Positions 36,103 to 46,408 of a stretch of 64,000 bases of DNA are shown here, piece after piece. The notes beneath the pieces were generated by a model. It ran no database searches. It had not been told where the DNA came from and was given only the letters and a program-made list of their open reading frames with translations. The stretch spans positions 1,157,501-1,221,500 of the forward strand of contig LANB01000001.1 of NCBI GenBank assembly GCA_000964245.1. The letters run 5' to 3'. Positions within the stretch are counted from its first letter, which is position 1; each line of letters starts with the position of its first letter. The translations under genes were made by a program, and so were the position numbers. The DNA comes from Cellvibrionaceae bacterium 1162T.S.0a.05 (GTDB lineage Bacteria; Pseudomonadota; Gammaproteobacteria; Pseudomonadales; Cellvibrionaceae).

Positions 36103-37299
36103 TTATTCATCCTCGTCATGGAATAGCAACAAAATGGAGTCCCAGGTTCGCGAAAAGAAACCGGCCTGCTCGACATCTTTCATCACCTGTAAATCAATCG
36201 TCGCCAATTCTTCGCCATCCAGTTTGACGTGCACCGAGCCAACGACCTGACCTTTTGCTAAAGGCGCTTCCAAAATGGAACTTACGCGCATTTCAGCTTC
36301 AATGTCGTTGTGTGCTCCACGCGGAATGGTGACCAGCAATTCATCTTTAATGCCGAGATCCACTTGATCGGCCTTGCCCTTCCACACAGCTTCAGTACTG
36401 ATTGTTTCACCGGCTTTATAAAGTGCCAGCGTTTGATAATAACGAAACCCGTAAGAAAGTAACTTTTGCGACGCTGTGACTCGCGCACTTTTAGATTCTG
36501 TGCCCATGACAATAGAGATCAAACGCATGCCTTCACGTTCAGCCGACGCAACCAAACAATAACCTGCGGCATCTGTATGACCGGTTTTAATGCCATCAAC
36601 AAATTTGTTCTTGAATAAAAGCTGGTTGAAGTTTGGTTGATTAATGCCGTTGTGTTTGAAATATTTCTCCGAATACAACTTGTAATGCTCCGGATGATCA
36701 AAAACCAGTGCTCGCGCCAACTTGCTGAGATCACGTGCCGTCGTATAGTGATTTTCAGAGGGCAAGCCTGTGGCATTTTCATAGTTGGTATCCAACATGC
36801 CCAGCAGTTGTGCCTGCTGATTCATGACATCGGCAAAGGCATCTTCGGCTCCGGCGATGTGCTGTGCCAGGGCGATAGCGGCATCGTTGCCAGAAGGCAC
36901 AATCACGCCGGTCAACAGATCAATAACGGGAACTTCCGAGCGCGGCTTGAGAAACATTGTTGAGCCGCCGCTCGCCGAACCACCTCGTCGCCAGGCATCA
37001 TCGGACACCTTGACCAAATCACTCTCTTGCAAGCGCCCGGCAGAGATCTCTTCTGACACAATGTAGGAGGTCATCATTTTTGTCAGGCTCGCTGGCGGCA
37101 AACGCTCATCGGCATTGTGTTCAACCAGCACCTTGCCCGTATGAGCATCGAGCAACATCCACGCTTTCGCCGCAATTTGCGGTGCAGCGGGTACCAGCAC
37201 CCGTTCCGCGTGAGCAGTGGTTCCAGTCAATAAGGTAAACAAACAAAAAGCGATGAGCGCGACAGCGCGAGGGCGATAAAAGCGTTGGAAGTAAGACAT
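36103..37299 (-). CDS. dacA: D-alanyl-D-alanine carboxypeptidase (PBP5/6 family)
   Basis: 398 residues from ATG 37299; the frame extends 27 codons further, but only this start places a signal peptide (RAVALIAFCLFTLLTGTTAHA) at the N-terminus. Active-site motifs are SLTK (in PPASLTKMM), SGN (VPSGNDAA) and KTG (GIKTGHTDAAG). A C-terminal beta-domain and an amphipathic anchor (FFSRTWDSILLLF) hold it on the inner membrane. It trims the terminal D-Ala of peptidoglycan pentapeptides. Confidence 0.96.
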   Translation of the reverse strand: MSYFQRFYRPRAVALIAFCLFTLLTGTTAHAERVLVPAAPQIAAKAWMLLDAHTGKVLVEHNADERLPPASLTKMMTSYIVSEEISAGRLQESDLVKVSDDAWRRGGSASGGSTMFLKPRSEVPVIDLLTGVIVPSGNDAAIALAQHIAGAEDAFADVMNQQAQLLGMLDTNYENATGLPSENHYTTARDLSKLARALVFDHPEHYKLYSEKYFKHNGINQPNFNQLLFKNKFVDGIKTGHTDAAGYCLVASAEREGMRLISIVMGTESKSARVTASQKLLSYGFRYYQTLALYKAGETISTEAVWKGKADQVDLGIKDELLVTIPRGAHNDIEAEMRVSSILEAPLAKGQVVGSVHVKLDGEELATIDLQVMKDVEQAGFFSRTWDSILLLFHDEDE

Positions 37300-37419
37300 A
37301 GAATGTTGTGGCAGGTCTAAAAAATCAGGGGCGAATTGTAGCAGTTTTGGGGCTTTTACGGCCAATGGGCTGTCCTCCATTATGGGTTCCCGGTATAAAA
37401 TTCTCGGTAAATAAGACTG

Positions 37420-38334
37420 TTATTGGTCCTCATAAACAAGGTGAGGGTCTGGCAGCTGGCGCTCTTTCATCAAGCGACGAAGCTCCAGCAAATCAAAATT
37501 ATCTTTCACCGGGCCAATTCTTACGCGAAACAAGGTGTCCGACCCCTGCGGTTCCAGTATGCGCACGGGGTACTGGGTGAGCGCTTGCACACGGTTCCGC
37601 ATGGTTTGCGCACTGTCATAAAGGCTGAACGCACCGACCTGCAGCCAGGTATTGGCGGGCAGTTGATACCCACCGGCACGCACTGGCGTCGGTGCAGCCT
37701 CTTCAGAGGCCGGGGCACTCGGCGGGCTTGTATTCGGGTTGGCCGCTATGCGCGTTTCGCCAGTCTGTTCGGCACCCGCTTTCTTCAGGAGATTTTGTTG
37801 CCAGGCAAGTGGATCAATATATTCCACTTCAACCTCGGCTGTACCACGGTTTTCAAAACCCAATTTCTTTGCTGCGGTGTAGGTTAAATCAATAATGCGA
37901 TTACCGTGAAAGGGGCCGCGATCATTTACTCGTACAATTATCGAGCGTCGATTGCCGAGGTTCGTCACTTTGACATAACTGGGAATTGGCAGGGTTTTAT
38001 GCGCAGCGGTCATCGCATACATATCGTAAATTTCGCCGTTGGAAGTGCGACGGCCGTGAAATTTCCGGCCATACCAGGAGGCCACACCCCGCTCCTTGTA
38101 ACCCTCAGGCGTATTCATGACGTGGTAGGTTTTACCAAGCACTTTGTAGGGTGTGCGATTGCCGGCAATTGTGCGCGGCTCCTCCACCGGTACCGGCTCT
38201 GCTATATGGGCCACGCTCATCGGTCGCTCAGGGCCGCTGTCTTTTTCCTCGGGGAGGATTTGCGCAAATTCACAGGCGGCCAACAGAAAAGCCAGCGCAA
38301 CCAGGATAAAAGATCGATATAACACGCTCAGCAT
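37420..38334 (-). CDS. rlpA: Septal ring lytic transglycosylase RlpA (lipoprotein)
   Basis: About 304 residues from ATG 38334, which puts the lipobox LLAAC at Cys21; ATG 38370 inside the mltB end would give a longer leader. The double-psi beta-barrel has GVASWYGRKFHGRRTSNGE and NDRGPFHGNRIIDLTYTAA (catalytic Asp and His present). A Pro/Ala linker leads to a C-terminal SPOR domain (about 215-300) that binds denuded glycan at the septum. RlpA cuts naked glycan strands. It sits between mltB and dacA as in Pseudomonas. Confidence 0.95.
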   Translation of the reverse strand: MLSVLYRSFILVALAFLLAACEFAQILPEEKDSGPERPMSVAHIAEPVPVEEPRTIAGNRTPYKVLGKTYHVMNTPEGYKERGVASWYGRKFHGRRTSNGEIYDMYAMTAAHKTLPIPSYVKVTNLGNRRSIIVRVNDRGPFHGNRIIDLTYTAAKKLGFENRGTAEVEVEYIDPLAWQQNLLKKAGAEQTGETRIAANPNTSPPSAPASEEAAPTPVRAGGYQLPANTWLQVGAFSLYDSAQTMRNRVQALTQYPVRILEPQGSDTLFRVRIGPVKDNFDLLELRRLMKERQLPDPHLVYEDQ

Positions 38335-38350
38335 GCGAAGCAGTCTACGT

Positions 38351-39337
38351 TCACGCCGCTTCGTATTCATAGCGAATGCGCTGGCTCAATTGCCAAACGG
38401 CCATTGCATAGAGCTGACTGCGGTTGTAACGGGTGATCACATAGAAATTGTTGTAACCCAGCCAAAACTCTTTGCCATAGGTGCCTTCGTACATCAAAGG
38501 TACCGCGCTCTTACTGTCATCGACATCTTTGGCGACCGGTTCAAAACCTGCTTCGCGTAAGGCCGCAACAGTCATGGACGGCTTTTTACCTGTATTCAAT
38601 AAATCTTCCTGATACTCTGTTGCAATACGCGCGCGGCCCAAAACAGCCTCGCCGTTTTGCCAACCGTGACGCTTAAAGTAATTGGCAACACTCCCGATTG
38701 CATCGACCGGGTTGTTCCAGATATCAACAAATTCATCGCCGTCAAAATCAATTGCATAAGCGCGGTAACTGCTGGGAATGAATTGCCCATACCCCATCGC
38801 GCCGGCGTAAGAGCCCTTCGGCTCCAGTGGGTTTTGTTTCTGTTCGCGCGTGAGCAAAAAGAAATGTTCCAGTTCGCCAGCGAAAAACTTTGCGCGCGGC
38901 GGGTAATCGAAGCCGAGGGTCGTCAGTGCATCTATCACGCGATAGCCCCCTTTGTGTCGACCATAGCGCGTCTCGACACCAATAATGGCGACAATGATTT
39001 CAACCGGCACACCAAATTCTTTACTGGCGCGCTCAAGCGTCGTGCTGTGCTCCCGCCAAAACTCTGCACCTTGTTTGATGCGCGTTTCGCCGAGAAATAT
39101 ATTTTTGTATTCTTTCCAGGTCAGGGTTTTTTCTGCAGGCCGCGCAATCGCATCGAGTATGCTTTGTTGTTTCGAGGCCTGCTTCAAGACTGCGAGGACT
39201 TTATCTTTTTCAAAGCCATGCTCACTTTCCATACGCGCCACAAACGCTTCCGCTTCAGGGTGCACGGAGTAATCGGCACTGGCATCAATCGAAAAACAAA
39301 GCAAAACTGAAATTAAAGATGAAAAGGATTTATACAT
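38351..39337 (-). CDS. mltB: Membrane-bound lytic murein transglycosylase B
   Basis: 328 residues with a Sec-type signal (SLISVLLCFSIDASA) without an obvious lipobox Cys, so it may be soluble periplasmic, like SltB. The GH103 fold shows IIGVETRYGRHKGGYRV with the catalytic Glu and GAMGYGQFIPSSYRAYAIDFD. It cleaves peptidoglycan to 1,6-anhydro products. It is flanked by rodA and rlpA in the elongation cluster. Confidence 0.94.
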   Translation of the reverse strand: MYKSFSSLISVLLCFSIDASADYSVHPEAEAFVARMESEHGFEKDKVLAVLKQASKQQSILDAIARPAEKTLTWKEYKNIFLGETRIKQGAEFWREHSTTLERASKEFGVPVEIIVAIIGVETRYGRHKGGYRVIDALTTLGFDYPPRAKFFAGELEHFFLLTREQKQNPLEPKGSYAGAMGYGQFIPSSYRAYAIDFDGDEFVDIWNNPVDAIGSVANYFKRHGWQNGEAVLGRARIATEYQEDLLNTGKKPSMTVAALREAGFEPVAKDVDDSKSAVPLMYEGTYGKEFWLGYNNFYVITRYNRSQLYAMAVWQLSQRIRYEYEAA

Positions 39338-39364
39338 AGCGAAACATCAAACTCCCACGCGGCA

Positions 39365-40510
39365 TTATGCGTCTTGTGTACTTTTTTCTGTAGCAATGGC
39401 CATCAGCAATCCAAAACCAGCGAGTAGCGTTACCACCGCAGTGCCACCATAACTGATTAAAGGCAAGGGTACGCCCACAACAGGTAACAATCCTGTCACC
39501 ATTCCAATATTAACAAAGACATAAACAAAAAATGTGAGCGTAATTCCACCTGCTAACAATTTGCTGAATAAATTACGTGCACGCCACGCGATAAACAAGC
39601 CGCGTAAAATTAAAAGCATGTATAAACCCAGCAATAAACACACTCCCATCAGACCGAATTCTTCTGCCAGCACGGCAATAATAAAATCGGTATGACTTTC
39701 AGGAAGAAAATCCAACTGCGATTGGGTACCCATCAACCATCCCTTACCTTCGATACCACCAGAACCGATGGCCGTTTTACTTTGCCAGATGTTCCAACCA
39801 GCACCCAATTTGTCTGCATCGGGGTTGAGCAAGGTTAATACGCGTTGTTTCTGGTAGTCCTTCATAAAGTAGTGCCACAAAGGCCACAAACTTGCGAGCA
39901 CCGCGACCAGCGCGCCGATAATGTAGCGCCACTGCAAGCCGGCGAGAAACAAGACAATCAGCCCTGACGCGGCGATCAATATCGACGTCCCGAGGTCAGG
40001 CTGTTTAAAAATCAGGACAACGGGAATCGCGACGAAGAACAAGCAAGCGACAATATCGCTGAAACGCGGCGGTACCGCGCGCTTGGCAAACCAGGCGGCA
40101 ACAATCGTTGGCATGGCTAATTTCATTAACTCGGAAGGCTGAAACCGAAAGGAACCCAAGCTGATCCAGCGCGTCGCTCCTTTCGCTTCGACCCCCACGA
40201 GTAACACAGCAAGTAAGAGCACCAATCCACCCAGATAAATCCAGACAGCCCAGCGTTGCAACATTTTGAGATCAACTTGTGCAACGGCAAGCATGGCAAC
40301 AAAGGCCAACCCATTGAGAACAAACTGGCGCTTGACGGTAGCTTCACTCTGTCCGCTGCCGCTGAACAAGACCAACAAGCCATAAAACGACAATAACAAC
40401 AGGATTAACAGTAAGAGGGGGTCGATATGCAGACGCGCCCACAAGCCATCACTGCGGCCAAAGTGCAAGGCGGAATCGGGAATGCGTCTAACAAAATCCT
40501 GGCGACTCAT
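39365..40510 (-). CDS. rodA: Rod-shape SEDS glycosyltransferase RodA
   Basis: 381 residues with ten membrane helices. It has the SEDS signatures GWNIWQSKTAIGSGGIEGKG, LPESHTDFIIAVLAEEFG (catalytic Asp of the SEDS family) and a final PLISYGGTAVVTLLAGFGL. RodA polymerises glycan for cell elongation with PBP2, whose gene ends 38 bases upstream. The first 25 residues are cytoplasmic. Confidence 0.97.
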   Translation of the reverse strand: MSRQDFVRRIPDSALHFGRSDGLWARLHIDPLLLLILLLLSFYGLLVLFSGSGQSEATVKRQFVLNGLAFVAMLAVAQVDLKMLQRWAVWIYLGGLVLLLAVLLVGVEAKGATRWISLGSFRFQPSELMKLAMPTIVAAWFAKRAVPPRFSDIVACLFFVAIPVVLIFKQPDLGTSILIAASGLIVLFLAGLQWRYIIGALVAVLASLWPLWHYFMKDYQKQRVLTLLNPDADKLGAGWNIWQSKTAIGSGGIEGKGWLMGTQSQLDFLPESHTDFIIAVLAEEFGLMGVCLLLGLYMLLILRGLFIAWRARNLFSKLLAGGITLTFFVYVFVNIGMVTGLLPVVGVPLPLISYGGTAVVTLLAGFGLLMAIATEKSTQDA

Positions 40511-40548
40511 TGGGTCACTTTTTTTTCTGGTTCAATTGATAAGGGCTT

Positions 40549-42423
40549 CTATTGTTCGTTCGCCTGTTCGTTCGTCTGGTTCGCCAGCGCTAACCAACTG
40601 TCTATGACTTTACGTACCACCGGCGTCGCAGCGCCACTTTCGCCGTTTTCAACTATCGCCGCAACCGCGATTTGTGGATTTTCTGCGGGTGCAAACGCAA
40701 CAAACAATCCGTGGTCGCGATTGCGTTCAGCCAGCTTTTCGCTGTCATATTCTTCATCCTGAGCGATACCGACAACTTGCGCCGTGCCGGTTTTACCCGC
40801 CATGCGGTAGTCGATATTACGCCCGGCTCTCATGTACGCCGTTCCTCTAAGAGAGTGAACCACGCCTTCCATGGAAGAAATAATGTAATCCCAATTTTGT
40901 TGTTCGCCCTCATATTGACCGAGGATTTCCATTTCAGTTTCCACCCCGCCAACACTTTTAACCAGCCGCGGTTTTATCAGCGTACCGCGTGACGCAAGTG
41001 TCGCTGTCATCACCGCAAGTTGCAGCGGTGTAGCCAACACATAACCCTGGCCAATACTCATATTCAAACTGTCACCAGGAAACCAGGGCAGGCCATGCAT
41101 GCCGCGCTTCCAGGCGCGCGAAGGCCATAAACCCGGACGCTCACTGGGAATATCGAGGCCGGTCTCATCACCAAAACCGAAATGCAAACCGAATTCATGC
41201 ATACGATCAACACCCATATTGAAAGCGAGATCATAAAAATAAACATCGCAGGACTCGACAATGGCTTGTCGCAGATTCACTGAATTACCATGCCCGCCTT
41301 TCTTCCATTCGCGATAGAGACGTTCGTCGTTTTCCAACTGATAAAAACCTGGGTCGACAATGCTGTGACTGCCGCTCACCAAGCGATATTCCAGGCCCGC
41401 CAAACCGTAAACCGGTTTAATGGTTGAACCGGGAGGATACTGCCCCTGAATCGTACGGTTGAATAAGGGCAGGTCGAAACTTTTGTTAAGGGCATCGTAG
41501 TCCTTGTGACTGATGCCATTAACAAAGAGGTTGGGATCATAAGCCGGTGTACTCACCATCGCGAGTACACCGCCACTATCAACCTCAATAGCGACAATCG
41601 CACCGCGGTTTTCGCCAAGTGATTCGCGGGCAATTTTTTGCAAACGCGAATCCATAAAGAGTTCAAGGTCCTGGCCGGGCTGAGGATCGATGCGTTCAAG
41701 CGCACGCAACCAACGTCCATGCGCATTGGTTTCACCGCTTTCACTGCCTACAGCCCCTAAAAGGACGTCTTCATAAAAACGTTCGAGCCCAATTTTGCCT
41801 ATGCTGTGAGTGCCGCGATACGCCTTGTCCTCAGCTTCTGTAAAAGCATTTTTTTCATTCGCACTGATACGCCCGACATAACCGATTGTATGTGCAAACA
41901 AATCTTCCTGCGGATAGTAACGACTCAGGCGCGCACGCACTTCAACCCCGTTAAGGCGGAATTCGTTTACAGCGATAGTGGCAATTTCTTCTTCATTCAG
42001 GTTGTAACGCAAGGGAACCGGTGCATGCGGCCTGCGACTGCGAATGGCTTTTTTAAAATCATCTATCTGGGCATCGGTAATTTCGATCAAGCCCGATAAA
42101 TTTTCGAGCAAGACATCAAGCTTACCTGCGCGCTCCACCACGATTTCCAGGGAAAAACTCGGGCGGTTATCCGCTAACAATTCGCCATTGCGATCAAAGA
42201 TTAAACCGCGATTGGGTGGCACTGGACGAATTTGAATGCGGTTTTTATCCGATTGCGTGATGTAATCCTGGTAGTGACTGACTTGCAGACTGTAAAAGCG
42301 TGCCAATAGCACAAAGAAAAGGCTGAAAACGATCAGGACTGCAGCGACGATACGGCCGGTGAAAATACGCGCTTCGTTACCGTGATCTTTAAAATGATGA
42401 ATTTCGTTTCCTGCCCAAGGCAT
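40549..42423 (-). CDS. mrdA: Penicillin-binding protein 2 (elongation transpeptidase)
   Basis: 624 residues from ATG 42423, 13 bases after rlmH; the frame extends 23 codons into rlmH, which I judge spurious. One N-terminal membrane helix (about 23-43), a dimerisation/pedestal domain, then the transpeptidase with SxxK in PPGSTIKP, SCD in VESCDVYFYD, and KTG in AGKTGTAQVVG. It crosslinks lateral-wall peptidoglycan together with RodA. Length and motifs match gammaproteobacterial PBP2. Confidence 0.97.
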   Translation of the reverse strand: MPWAGNEIHHFKDHGNEARIFTGRIVAAVLIVFSLFFVLLARFYSLQVSHYQDYITQSDKNRIQIRPVPPNRGLIFDRNGELLADNRPSFSLEIVVERAGKLDVLLENLSGLIEITDAQIDDFKKAIRSRRPHAPVPLRYNLNEEEIATIAVNEFRLNGVEVRARLSRYYPQEDLFAHTIGYVGRISANEKNAFTEAEDKAYRGTHSIGKIGLERFYEDVLLGAVGSESGETNAHGRWLRALERIDPQPGQDLELFMDSRLQKIARESLGENRGAIVAIEVDSGGVLAMVSTPAYDPNLFVNGISHKDYDALNKSFDLPLFNRTIQGQYPPGSTIKPVYGLAGLEYRLVSGSHSIVDPGFYQLENDERLYREWKKGGHGNSVNLRQAIVESCDVYFYDLAFNMGVDRMHEFGLHFGFGDETGLDIPSERPGLWPSRAWKRGMHGLPWFPGDSLNMSIGQGYVLATPLQLAVMTATLASRGTLIKPRLVKSVGGVETEMEILGQYEGEQQNWDYIISSMEGVVHSLRGTAYMRAGRNIDYRMAGKTGTAQVVGIAQDEEYDSEKLAERNRDHGLFVAFAPAENPQIAVAAIVENGESGAATPVVRKVIDSWLALANQTNEQANEQ

Positions 42424-42436
42424 GCAGTTTTCCCGC

Positions 42437-42904
42437 TCACTTATGGTAGGGATGGTTCGCGAGTATGGTCCAGGCGCGATAGAGTTGTTCACTCATGATA
42501 ACACGGACCATCGGGTGTGGCAGGGTCATTGCGGAGAGTGACCATCGCTCGTCAGCCGCTTGCAAACAGGCTTCGCTCATGCCGTCGGGGCCGCCAATAA
42601 AAATACAGACATCGCGGCCCTCCATTTGCCAGGTTTCCAGTTTTTCAGCTAATTTTTCTGTACTGAGACTTTTTCCACGCACATCCAGCGCGACCACACG
42701 CGAACCTGGCGGAACGGCAGCCAACAGCGATGCGCTTTCCTCCTGTTTACATTTTTCGATGGAAACATTCTTCGCACGGGTCGCCAATGGCAGTTCGACA
42801 AAATGAACACCCAGTTCACGTGGCAGCCGTTTGAGATATTCCTTGCAGGCAGTCTCTACCCACGCGGGCATTTTTTTTCCAATTGCAAGGAGAGAGATTT
42901 TCAT
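42437..42904 (-). CDS. rlmH: 23S rRNA pseudouridine-1915 N3-methyltransferase
   Basis: 155 residues, exactly the family length. The SPOUT knot is visible: VCIFIGGPDGMSEACLQAADERWSLSAMTLPHPMVRVIMSEQLYRAW in consecutive pieces (FIGGPDG, LSLS-like and EQLYRAW boxes). RlmH methylates pseudouridine 1915 of 23S rRNA on the assembled ribosome. It sits between rsfS and mrdA, the standard order. Confidence 0.97.
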   Translation of the reverse strand: MKISLLAIGKKMPAWVETACKEYLKRLPRELGVHFVELPLATRAKNVSIEKCKQEESASLLAAVPPGSRVVALDVRGKSLSTEKLAEKLETWQMEGRDVCIFIGGPDGMSEACLQAADERWSLSAMTLPHPMVRVIMSEQLYRAWTILANHPYHK

Positions 42905-42925
42905 TCCTGAAGAACGGTGTCCGTC

Positions 42926-43285
42926 TTATTCGGGTTTTTGTTTACGGCTCGCCGGTTCAGTCGACCACAGTTTTTCCAATTCGTAAAAATCGCGCGTTTG
43001 CTGCTGCATAACATGCAAGACAACATCCCCGTAATCAACCAGAACCCATTCGCCGGCTTCCATACCCTCAACACCGAGCGGCCGGCGGCCACTTTCTTTG
43101 AGATCTTCGATTACATTGTTCGCAAGCGATTTTACATGGCGATTAGAGGTGCCGGTGGCAATCACCAGGGTATCCATCACGTCACTCAGTTCCATTACAT
43201 CTATCACTTTAATATCCTGGCCCTTGGTATCGTCCAGAATACTTCTGATCGCTTCCGGCAGGTTTTCTTCAATTTTTTTCGACAT
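42926..43285 (-). CDS. rsfS: Ribosomal silencing factor RsfS
   Basis: 119 residues. The DUF143 fold shows DTLVIATGTSNRHVKSLA and GEWVLVDYGDVVLHVM, both diagnostic. RsfS binds L14 on the 50S subunit and blocks subunit joining under starvation. It lies between nadD and rlmH, the usual arrangement. Confidence 0.96.
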   Translation of the reverse strand: MSKKIEENLPEAIRSILDDTKGQDIKVIDVMELSDVMDTLVIATGTSNRHVKSLANNVIEDLKESGRRPLGVEGMEAGEWVLVDYGDVVLHVMQQQTRDFYELEKLWSTEPASRKQKPE

Positions 43286-43333
43286 TCAACCACTCAACTT
43301 TTCTTTATCGATTTCAATCATTCAATTTTGTGT

Positions 43334-43984
43334 TCAAGCCTTAAAAAGCCCTTTACTTTCAATATAGTTAAGGACCTTGTCAGGCACAATGTAGCGTAAG
43401 GATAAGCCGCGACGACAACGTTCACGGATATCCGAAGAAGCAATTTCAATCAGGGGCGTCGACAAAAAACACACCTTCCCGAAGTGATATTCACGCAGCT
43501 CCTCCTTAATACATTCTCGACCTTGCAGCCACGACTGCAAGGTCGTCGGCAATGCCGGGTTAAAGCCCGGCCGCCTCGCAACCACCAGGTTGCAGTATTC
43601 CAGGATTTCCTCCCAGTGATACCAACTTTCCAATTGCATGAAAGCATCCCAACCCAGCACCCAAAGCAGCGGAGCAGAATCGTGTGCTTCCCGTTCTGCA
43701 CGCAGGGCTTGCAAGGTTTCCACTGTATATGAAGGCCCCGGCTTCTCTACTTCCCGTAAATCCAGCGAAAAATGCGGGTGATCTTCAATCGCCAAACGCA
43801 ACATGGCGACGCGATCCTCAACGCTGCAAGCCGTGGCAGTTTTCAAGGGAGATAAAAAACAGGGAAGAAAATGCAGTTGCGATAACTGCAATTGTTCCTG
43901 AATATCCTGGGCAACCAGTAGATGACCGTTATGCACCGGGTCAAAACTGCCACCAAACCAGGCCTGCAGTTTGTTATCCGACAT
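43334..43984 (-). CDS. nadD: Nicotinate-nucleotide adenylyltransferase
   Basis: 216 residues. The nucleotidyl-transferase motif GGSFDPVHNGHLL starts near residue 10. The ending SSDIRERCRRGLSLRYIVPD is the conserved ISSTxIR-type box. NadD adenylates nicotinic acid mononucleotide in NAD synthesis. It follows proA by 23 bases and precedes rsfS. Confidence 0.97.
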   Translation of the reverse strand: MSDNKLQAWFGGSFDPVHNGHLLVAQDIQEQLQLSQLHFLPCFLSPLKTATACSVEDRVAMLRLAIEDHPHFSLDLREVEKPGPSYTVETLQALRAEREAHDSAPLLWVLGWDAFMQLESWYHWEEILEYCNLVVARRPGFNPALPTTLQSWLQGRECIKEELREYHFGKVCFLSTPLIEIASSDIRERCRRGLSLRYIVPDKVLNYIESKGLFKA

Positions 43985-44007
43985 TCACAGGTTTAACGCT
44001 GAGAGTA

Positions 44008-45294
44008 TTAAACACGCACATGTCCGTCACCAAAGACGACCCATTTTTGCGAGGTGAGCCCTTCAAGGCCAACGGGACCTCGCGCATGAATCTTGTCTGT
44101 GCTGATACCAATCTCGGCACCGAGACCGTATTCAAAACCGTCAGCAAAGCGCGTGGACGCATTCACAATCACCGAACTCGAATCCACCTCACTGATAAAA
44201 CGACGCGCGAGGCTGTAGTTTTCGGTAACGATGGCATCCGTGTGGTGCGAACTGTGATCGTTGATAAAGTTTATGGCTTCATCCACGTCATCGACAGTTT
44301 TAATCGCCAAAATAGGAGCAAGGTATTCGGTATCCCAGTCTTCTTCTGCCGCGAGCTTTGCTTGCGGTAAGATTTTCTGAGTGCGTTCACACACACGCAG
44401 CTCAACACCTTCTTTTTCATAGGCGCTCGCCAACTGTGGCAGGATGTCTTGTGCAACATCCGCAGCAACCAACAGGGTTTCCATCGCATTACACACCCCA
44501 TAGCGATGGGTTTTGCTGTTGAGCGCAATGTTGTAGGCCTTCACCAGATCAGCTTGCTTATCGATATACACATGGCAAATACCATCGAGGTGCTTGATCA
44601 CACTGACCGTGGCCTCACTGGAAATACGTTCGATCAAACTCTTACCGCCTCGGGGAACGATCACATCGACAAACTCAGACATCGTAATCAGCTTGCCTAC
44701 GGCCGCACGATCAGCCGTTTCAATGACTTGTACCGCCGTCGCCGGTAAGCCGACTTTTTCCAAACCCTGCTGAATACAGCGCGCAATTGCCTGGTTGGAA
44801 TTCAGGGCTTCTTTGCCACCGCGCAAGATCGTTGCGTTGCCGGATTTCAAACACAGTGCTGCAGCATCGATTGTCACATTAGGGCGCGATTCATAAATGA
44901 TGCCGATCACCCCCAGGGGGACACGTTTTTTTCCCACTTGAATACCGGAGGGGCGATAACTCATATCGGTAATTTCCCCGCAGGGGTCCGGTAAGCTTGC
45001 GACCTGCTGCAAACCTTCAATCATGGCGTCAATACGCGCATCGTTCAGTTCGAGCCGATCCAGCAATGCGGCTTCCAGCTTGTTTTGATTGGCGAGTTCC
45101 ATGTCCAGGCGGTTAGCGGCCAGAATGTCGTTGCGGGACTCCGAGAGCGCCTCGCCTATGGCCTGCAAGGCAGCATTTTTGCTACCGGTATCGGCTTTCG
45201 CCATCGCGCGGCTTGCGATACGCGCCTGACGACCAAGGGTTTGCATGTAATTTTGCAAATCATCGGCCGCAGAAATTTCACTTACATTGTGCAT
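44008..45294 (-). CDS. proA: Gamma-glutamyl phosphate reductase
   Basis: 428 residues. An aldehyde-dehydrogenase-fold enzyme of proline synthesis. It has [29 protein letters not shown] and the active-site Cys in [12 protein letters not shown]. It is the first gene of the proA-nadD-rsfS-rlmH-mrdA-rodA-mltB-rlpA run. The 130 bases upstream, shared with the end of the ATP-grasp gene, probably hold its promoter. Confidence 0.97.
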   Translation of the reverse strand: MHNVSEISAADDLQNYMQTLGRQARIASRAMAKADTGSKNAALQAIGEALSESRNDILAANRLDMELANQNKLEAALLDRLELNDARIDAMIEGLQQVASLPDPCGEITDMSYRPSGIQVGKKRVPLGVIGIIYESRPNVTIDAAALCLKSGNATILRGGKEALNSNQAIARCIQQGLEKVGLPATAVQVIETADRAAVGKLITMSEFVDVIVPRGGKSLIERISSEATVSVIKHLDGICHVYIDKQADLVKAYNIALNSKTHRYGVCNAMETLLVAADVAQDILPQLASAYEKEGVELRVCERTQKILPQAKLAAEEDWDTEYLAPILAIKTVDDVDEAINFINDHSSHHTDAIVTENYSLARRFISEVDSSSVIVNASTRFADGFEYGLGAEIGISTDKIHARGPVGLEGLTSQKWVVFGDGHVRV

Positions 45295-45424
45295 AGTTCA
45301 GGTGTTTCCACTGCATAGCGTTCCAAAGAGCCCATATTATACGCACATTCCTGCCGCGAGTCGGCTTAAGTACAGCGCTTTCAGGGCGTGTTTTAAAGAG
45401 AGAGTTAAGGTGGGCAACGACGAC

Positions 45425-46408
45425 TCAGGCTGCCTGAATGTGGTGAATGCCAAACTGGGATTGACTGAAATAAATCCGCTCCTCGAGGCTCATGCGCTCA
45501 GGGCGGTCCAGGCTCTCGACCTTGCGCAAGCGCGGCAACAGGCCGGCATCATTCGCAATTTGAATAGAGAGGCCCGGGCGCGCATTCAGTTCTAACAACA
45601 TCGGCCCACGGTTTTCATCCAGTACAAGGTCGACCCCCAGATAGCCCAGCCCCGTCATGTCATAACAACGGCAAGCAAGGGTAAGCAGTTCCGTCCATTG
45701 AGGGACGACAATGTCAGTGAGTTTATGGCCGGTGTCGGGGTGTTCAAATACCGGGTGATCGCGCTGGACCGCGTTAATACCGCGCCCCTCTCCCATATCA
45801 AGGCCAACTCCAATTGCACCCTGGTGCAAATTTGCCTTGCCGGATGAAGCGCGACAACTCAGGCGAATCATCGACATCACGGGAATGCCGAGAAAAACAA
45901 TAATGCGAATATCCGGCACGCCCTGATAGGTATATTCCTCAAAGAAACGACTGCCCGTGATCAAGCCTTCAATTACCGCCTGATCAGGTGTTCCCCCCAG
46001 AGAAAACAAGCCCGCGAGAATATTAGAGGTATGGCGCTCGAGATCCGCCAGCGAAAAGGCTTCGCCACTGCTGCGCAGGAATTGATTTTCATTGTCATGA
46101 CGCAAGGCCAGTATGCCCTTACCACCGGAACCGCGCGCCGGCTTCATGCAAAAGCCACTGACGTCCGCCAGTAACTGTGACAAATCGGCAATGCTTTTTT
46201 GATTGGCGACAACACCGAGCAACTCTGGCGTGTTCACACCGTATTCAATCGCCAATTTTTTAGTCAGTAATTTATTGTCAACAATGGGGAAAAATTCACG
46301 CGCGTTGTACTTGCTGATGTAGGAGATATTGCGCCGGTTCATTCCCATAATCCCGCGCGCGCGCAATTGCCACCAGCGACTTTTTTTAATTTGAGGTGGC
46401 AGCCACAT
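45425..46408 (-). CDS. ATP-grasp ligase related to alpha-L-glutamate ligases (RimK-like)
   Basis: 327 residues. The ATP-grasp features are MKPARGSGGKGI (phosphate-binding loop, near 87-98), the acidic DLVLDENRGPMLLELNARPG at the end (metal-binding Glu and Asn) and DIRIIVF in the middle. It belongs to the RimK-related group always found with an inactive transglutaminase 7TM protein. Such ligases join an amino acid, often glutamate, to a carboxylate on a peptide or protein. The ATG overlaps the stop of the upstream gene (TGATG). The natural substrate of this group is not settled as far as I know. Confidence 0.85.
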   Translation of the reverse strand: MWLPPQIKKSRWWQLRARGIMGMNRRNISYISKYNAREFFPIVDNKLLTKKLAIEYGVNTPELLGVVANQKSIADLSQLLADVSGFCMKPARGSGGKGILALRHDNENQFLRSSGEAFSLADLERHTSNILAGLFSLGGTPDQAVIEGLITGSRFFEEYTYQGVPDIRIIVFLGIPVMSMIRLSCRASSGKANLHQGAIGVGLDMGEGRGINAVQRDHPVFEHPDTGHKLTDIVVPQWTELLTLACRCYDMTGLGYLGVDLVLDENRGPMLLELNARPGLSIQIANDAGLLPRLRKVESLDRPERMSLEERIYFSQSQFGIHHIQAA